Below are positions 14,684 through 18,055 of a DNA stretch of 18,055 bases, piece by piece. Position numbers and translations under genes: made by a program. Each line of letters begins with the position of its first letter. Within the stretch, counting starts at the first letter, position 1. This stretch comes from WUQU01 sp038849025. GTDB taxonomy: Archaea; Thermoproteota; Bathyarchaeia; Bathyarchaeales; Bathycorpusculaceae. Location: positions 1 through 18,055 of the forward strand of contig JAWCNE010000033.1 of the NCBI GenBank assembly GCA_038849025.1. The letters are read 5' to 3'. The notes beneath the pieces are model-generated. The model saw nothing but the letters and a program-made list of their open reading frames with translations. It did no database searches and was not told where the DNA came from.

Positions 14684-14905
14684 TTATTGTATGGCGTTTT
14701 GTCCTTTTTCAGAAAGCTTGTATTTGCCTCCGGTTTCTTCTAAGAATCCAGCGTTTTTTAGTTCCCGTAGACCGCTTCTAACCATAAAAAGCGGTTGGCC
14801 CGTTTTGCATGCGACCTCTTCAGGATTTAAAAGAACCTTCCTTCAAACTTTAAGAATTGTTATTCCGGTTGTTGCGGGTTTTCCGTCTGGAGATACGCAT
14901 GGCAT
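14684..14905 (-). pseudogene. Broken winged-helix gene overlapping the end of the SnoaL-like gene
   Basis: From ATG 14905 the minus strand reads MPCVSPDGKPATTGITILKV, then TGA (14843-14845), then 52 codons beginning RKVLLNPEEVACKTG and ending at TAA (14684-14686). The second part is a typical winged helix: PEEVACKTGQPLFMVRSGL, LKNAGFLEE, wing GGKYKLSEKG. The reading frames between the parts fit better if one T is added to the TTT before the TGA and one is removed from the following TTTT: this gives ILKVLKEGSLNPEEVA, a natural helix-1 sequence. So it is either a decayed gene, or an intact 73-residue gene with two homopolymer errors. ATG 14905 lies inside the SnoaL-like gene, which ends at 14850, so the two would be co-translated. 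Confidence 0.6.
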
Positions 14906-15473
14906 ACTCTTTAACTCTCCGGTAGTTTTTCATGCATAGGTACCAGTCTTTGCACTCGTAGCCTTCTTTCAGCCTTTCCTCTGCAGCTTCTACTGTTGTT
15001 GGCGGTGGAACCACTACTGAGTCGCCTGACTGCCAATTTGCAATATGCTCGTCAGGAAATCCTTTCCATTCGATGACGCTGAGTTGTTTGAGGAAATCCA
15101 GTTGGTCGTAGGCTATCCATCCTTCTGCAATCTTGCCTTCAACGATACGCCAGATAGCAATAACTGTGTATGAGAGTTTATTGCCTGTTGGGGCTAATCC
15201 ACGGTATTCGCCTCTGTGCGTTCCAGTTTCTTGAAGACGAACACAAACCTTGTCTCCCTCAGCGATTATGTCTTCAATAGCCACATGGAAATCGGGAAAA
15301 GCCTTGATTTCGCCCTCTACGACCTGTCTATTAACTTTCCATCCCTTCGTTTGTTGGGTATGCATATGCAGAACAAAATCCGGCGCCATCAACTTGTCCA
15401 GTGAAGCTAGGTTCTGCTTGTTAATGGCTTCAAACATCTTACGAACAATCGCCTTATTTTTTTCTAACGACAT
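14850..15473 (-). CDS. SnoaL-like / ester cyclase family protein (NTF2-like fold)
   Basis: 207 residues. Residues 1-133 match the SnoaL-like polyketide-cyclase family: NKAIVRKMFEAINKQNL, LDKLMAPDFVLH, AFPDFHVAIEDIIAEGDKV, RLQETGTHRGEYRGLAPTG and IWRIVEGKIAEGWIAYD (the typical W-x-x-x-D end). These small cone-shaped proteins include cyclases and isomerases, but most are uncharacterised and substrate cannot be read here. The C-terminal 70 residues (after FLKQL) are an extension outside the family; the last 19 codons overlap the broken winged-helix gene and end in an Asn/Arg-rich run, so the true C-terminus might be altered by the same indels. ATG 15473 has no strong ribosome site. Confidence 0.82.
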   Translation of the reverse strand: MSLEKNKAIVRKMFEAINKQNLASLDKLMAPDFVLHMHTQQTKGWKVNRQVVEGEIKAFPDFHVAIEDIIAEGDKVCVRLQETGTHRGEYRGLAPTGNKLSYTVIAIWRIVEGKIAEGWIAYDQLDFLKQLSVIEWKGFPDEHIANWQSGDSVVVPPPTTVEAAEERLKEGYECKDWYLCMKNYRRVKEYAMRISRRKTRNNRNNNS

Positions 15474-15480
15474 AGAACAT

Positions 15481-15676
15481 CATCTTTAATTAATTCTCTT
15501 TTTTGGCATTTAAGAGATATGGTCGCGCGCAAGTGCGGGGGATTTTAATCCGCAAGTCTTTCCAAAGCTAAAATTCCATAGAAGACCATTGAAAGTTTTT
15601 CCAACGTTCTATTAACGATGACTAACACTCATGAAAGGCGTTTTCCGCTACACTGAAACCCAAAGCAAGCAAAAGG
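15481..15676. other. Intergenic stretch between SnoaL-like gene and IS110 remnant
   Basis: No gene is seen here. AATTAATTAAAG (minus strand, about 15483-15494) may be the box A of the SnoaL-like gene. GCGGGGGATTTTAATCCGC (about 15534-15552) can form a short 5-bp stem and looks superficially like a T arm, but no tRNA fits around it. The right part probably belongs to the non-coding end of the IS110-family element, which lacks terminal inverted repeats and so gives no visible boundary. Confidence 0.3.
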
Positions 15677-16090
15677 CTAATGCCCAGAAAGCCTATTAAG
15701 CTTATCGCCGTATAAACGCTCATTCCTAGATTGGTAAGGCTCCCTACGAGTCAACATAAACCATATGATCTTCAACATTTTGCAGGCGACACAACCAAAG
15801 CCTTCTGTTCACCACGCCTACGCCTAACCCGCTCATAGAATTCGCCAAGCCTAGAATCATAGCGAACAGCAACCCTAGCGCATTCAACCATAACCCACCT
15901 CAACAGTTTAGAACCCTGCTTAGTTATACGTCCATTACGCATAACATTTCCAGACTGGTAAAGAGAAGGAGCCAAACCAGCCCAACTAATCAGCTTCTTA
16001 TAGTTTGGAAAACGCTTGACGTCGCCAATCTCGCTTTTAATAAGCAAAGCCGAATAAACGCCAACGTTAGTCAAGCTAAGCAGAAGAACG
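15677..16090 (-). pseudogene. IS110-family transposase, C-terminal remnant with frameshift
   Basis: The minus strand from about 16090 reads LLSLTNVGVYSALLIKSEIG, then KRFPNYKKLISWAGLAPS, SGNVMRNGRITKQGSKLLRW: the C-terminal helix-hairpin-helix domain (Transposase_20) of IS110/IS116/IS902 DEDD transposases. The open frame ends early at TGA 15772-15774 (KALVVSPAKC). A one-base shift at about 15787-15798 restores the expected ending VACKMLKIIWFMLTRREPY to TAG at 15677-15679. The N-terminal DEDD catalytic domain is absent: at about 16090 the sequence passes directly into an Orc1/Cdc6 fragment on the other strand. The element is therefore truncated and frameshifted and cannot transpose by itself. 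Confidence 0.85.
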
Positions 16091-16710
16091 CTGGTAGAAC
16101 AAGAACTCCCTATTATACGATGCTTGAAGTTGTGAAGGGGTTGGGCTTAAATGTGCCAGATGTTGGCTGGCAGATGTTCCGTCTAAAACAGGCTTTTGAA
16201 AAATTGTTGACGGATATGTCTGTTGTAATCGCTATAGACGAAGTTGACGCAATACTGGCTAAGGAGAAGGAGCCGCTTATCTATTACCTAAACCGCCAGC
16301 CAAAAACAACCCTAATCCTCATAAGCAATAAAATAGAAGATGCAACGCAAATTCCTGAAAGAGCTCTAAGCACGCTCCAACCCAAGCTCATCTCGCTTAA
16401 CCCATACACAAAAGAAGAAACAAAGGAAATCCTGCGGGCCCGCGTGAGACACGCCTTCAATCCAAGTGTTTTACCAGATAATTTGCTTGATGAAGTGGCG
16501 AAGGTAACGTCAGAATTAGGAGACATAAGACTCGGCTTTTCCATACTGCTTTCCGCTGGATATTCGGCTGAAAGGGCTGGAAGAAACAAAATTGCGGGAG
16601 AGGACATAAAATCAGCCTTCGAAAGCGAAAGGACAACTGAAATTCTGAAAGCGATTGGTGAAATGCAGAAGCGGCTTAAGAAGCGAAAACAGGGGAAATG
16701 GCTCTTCTAA
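16087..16710 (+). pseudogene. Orc1/Cdc6 (AAA+) fragment lacking Walker A and winged helix
   Basis: The frame is open from well upstream, but Orc1-like sequence begins at about 16087 with NAGRTRTPYYTMLEVVKGLG, which corresponds to the region just after strand 2 in archaeal Orc1/Cdc6. It continues with Walker B VVIAIDEVDAI, sensor 1 LILISNKI and sensor 2 LGDIRLGFSILL. The N-terminal third, including the Walker A P-loop, is missing and replaced by the IS110 remnant; the C-terminal origin-binding winged helix is also absent (it stops at KQGKWLF). The first ATG is 16120 (196 residues). Without a P-loop it cannot bind ATP as a normal initiator, so I call it a relic. It is separated from the recombinase by 17 nt, suggesting both came with one mobile element. 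Confidence 0.72.
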
Positions 16711-16727
16711 AAGGGTAGGGGTTGGCT

Positions 16728-18017
16728 GTGGCTCAGGAAAACACAGAACAAACCAAAAACAGCGAAAGATCATTCATGCATCCAACTGAGCTGCCGCCGG
16801 AATGCTCCCAATGCAGATCAAAAAATGTTTGCAGAGATGGAATACGCTACAATACAAATGGAGAGGTAATTCAGCGTTGGCTATGTAAGAACTGCAGCTA
16901 CCGATTCAGCAAAAAACATTACAACAAATTAGGCGCATCTCAACATGCTCAGAAAGTTGATAGACAGATTTTAAATTGCGCTAACGCCTTACCTTTTAAT
17001 TGCCAAGGGAGCTGTGAGGCGTTAAGCGGAGCACCCACTAGCCCGCCACGGCTGGTGCAAAACTTGGCCGAAGTGGAAACCCGGCAGGAGAGAGCCCAGC
17101 GGGAGGGCACACTACAATCTGCAGACATCAAGGGGCAACTCGTCGAATATCTATGGTATATGAAGAAGAAAGGCTATGCTGAAAGCACAATAAAAGGCAG
17201 ATTAAAGCTCATAAAAAGGCTACTAAATCTCGGCGCAGATTTAAGCGATCCAGAAGAAGTTAAAAGAGTCATTGCATCACAGCCTTGGTGCAAAGGAAGA
17301 AAATCAAACGCCTGCGACGCTTACACAACATTCCTTGAAATACATGAAAAAACATGGGAACGCCCACTTTACAAAGGCATACAGAAACTGCCTTTCATAC
17401 CCCAAGAGTTAGAAATCGACCAGCTGATAGAAGGTTGCAGCCCAAGGATGGCTTGCTTCCTCCAACTACTTAAAGAAACAGGTATGCGACCGGGAGGAGC
17501 ATGGCAACTCCAATGGACAGATATAGACACAGCCACAAAAACAGTCCGCATAACCCCAGAAAAAGGGTCAAACCCAAGAATATTCCACATAAGCGCCAAA
17601 CTCGCAGCCATGCTTGAAAATCTCCCAAGGAAATATGGAAACAGAATATTCTCAGCTCCGGGGATGCGACTTGACCATCACAATGACCATTTCGTGCAGC
17701 AGAGAAAAAGAGTGGCTTACAAACTGAAAAATCCCAGAATACTGCAAATAACTTTTAAGACCTTACGCCATTGGAAAGCCACAATGGAATATCATAGAAC
17801 AAAAGACATTTTATATGTTAAGCAGATCCTCGGCCACAGAAATATAAACAACACACTGATTTACATTATATTGGCTGAAGAACTTTTCAAAGACAAACAA
17901 GAATACATTTCAAAGGTTGCAAAAAACGTTAAGGAAGCCTGCGCCTTAATAGAAGCCGGCTTTGAATACGTATGCGACTTCAACGGAGCAAAATTATTCA
18001 GAAAACCCAAATACTAA
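16728..18017 (+). CDS. Tyrosine recombinase/integrase with N-terminal zinc ribbon
   Basis: 429 residues from GTG 16728, which has AGGGG 6 nt upstream; TTG 16722 is also in frame. Residues 26-56 form an IS1 InsA-like zinc ribbon (C26-x2-C29 ... C53-x2-C56). About 110-225 is a SAM-like core-binding domain (VEYLWYMKKKGYAESTIKGR). About 226-400 is the catalytic domain: R254 (TGMRPGGAW), K279, K344-x-x-R347 (FKTLRHW), H370 (LGHRNI) and Y379. The usual His of H-x-x-R is Lys here, as in several archaeal recombinases. It catalyses integration, excision or dimer resolution by site-specific exchange. Together with the Orc1 fragment and IS110 scar it marks an integrated element that may extend beyond the window. 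No att repeat pair was found inside the window. Confidence 0.9.
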   Translation: MAQENTEQTKNSERSFMHPTELPPECSQCRSKNVCRDGIRYNTNGEVIQRWLCKNCSYRFSKKHYNKLGASQHAQKVDRQILNCANALPFNCQGSCEALSGAPTSPPRLVQNLAEVETRQERAQREGTLQSADIKGQLVEYLWYMKKKGYAESTIKGRLKLIKRLLNLGADLSDPEEVKRVIASQPWCKGRKSNACDAYTTFLEIHEKTWERPLYKGIQKLPFIPQELEIDQLIEGCSPRMACFLQLLKETGMRPGGAWQLQWTDIDTATKTVRITPEKGSNPRIFHISAKLAAMLENLPRKYGNRIFSAPGMRLDHHNDHFVQQRKRVAYKLKNPRILQITFKTLRHWKATMEYHRTKDILYVKQILGHRNINNTLIYIILAEELFKDKQEYISKVAKNVKEACALIEAGFEYVCDFNGAKLFRKPKY

Positions 18018-18055
18018 AGCCTCCGGCACAGCCAACATCACCCGGACAAACCCCC

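Noticed and set aside
14676..14939. Plus-strand 87-codon frame after the radical SAM gene
   Set aside because: It is antisense to the broken winged-helix gene, whose minus-strand reading gives recognisable helix-turn-helix and wing sequence.
15534..15552. Possible T arm or tRNA fragment as an attachment site
   Set aside because: GCGGGGGATTTTAATCCGC forms only a short stem, and no acceptor or anticodon arm fits on either strand; it does not match the tRNA-Gly 3' end.
15629..15697. 22-codon plus-strand frame near the IS110 remnant
   Set aside because: No promoter or ribosome site, and it overlaps the antisense end of the transposase remnant.
1..18055. CRISPR array, toxin-antitoxin or restriction system
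   Set aside because: No regularly spaced direct repeats, Cas proteins, or recognisable toxin or nuclease pairs were found on either strand.

Overview
The window reads as a piece of an archaeal chromosome. The evidence is two DUF131 membrane proteins, a DUF401 permease, an Orc1/Cdc6 relic, an archaeal COG1407-type phosphoesterase, AT-rich box A promoters about 26 nt upstream of starts, starts preceded by GGAG/GGTGA motifs, and a tRNA-Gly with encoded CCA. The mix of many small winged-helix proteins, Roadblock proteins and this type of tyrosine recombinase is most like Candidatus Bathyarchaeia. That lineage call is inference, because there is no rRNA or other marker here.

Layout. (1) 20-1695: a tight three-gene operon of a helical/coiled-coil protein followed by two Roadblock/LC7-type proteins. 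(2) 1824-2639: two convergent small winged-helix genes, each with an inverted repeat near its promoter, and a terminator-like repeat between them. (3) 2640-5863: an inositol-monophosphatase/FBPase-family enzyme, a calcineurin-like phosphoesterase, an Hsp20 chaperone, a SWIM zinc-finger protein and a very small membrane protein. (4) 5860-11598, all on the minus strand: tandem DUF131 proteins, a DUF401 permease, a 902-residue ADP-forming acyl-CoA synthetase fused to a GNAT acetyltransferase, and a two-gene version of the lysine exporter LysO. (5) 11766-11843: tRNA-Gly(GCC). (6) 11897-14659: a polytopic membrane protein (possibly an ECF S component) divergent from a radical SAM/SPASM protein with a long Cys-containing N-terminal module. 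(7) 14684-15473: a SnoaL-like protein whose 3' end overlaps a broken winged-helix gene. (8) 15677-18017: a mobile-element scar made of a decayed IS110-family transposase C-terminus abutting an Orc1/Cdc6 fragment that lacks Walker A, then a zinc-ribbon tyrosine recombinase.

Regions 1-6 look like ordinary core or lineage-specific archaeal genome. Region 8, and perhaps region 7, look like the edge of an integrated element. The strongest leads are the Roadblock operon, the domain fusion in the radical SAM protein, the acyl-CoA synthetase-GNAT fusion that keeps both catalytic histidines, and the broken winged-helix gene, which two opposite one-base changes would restore.
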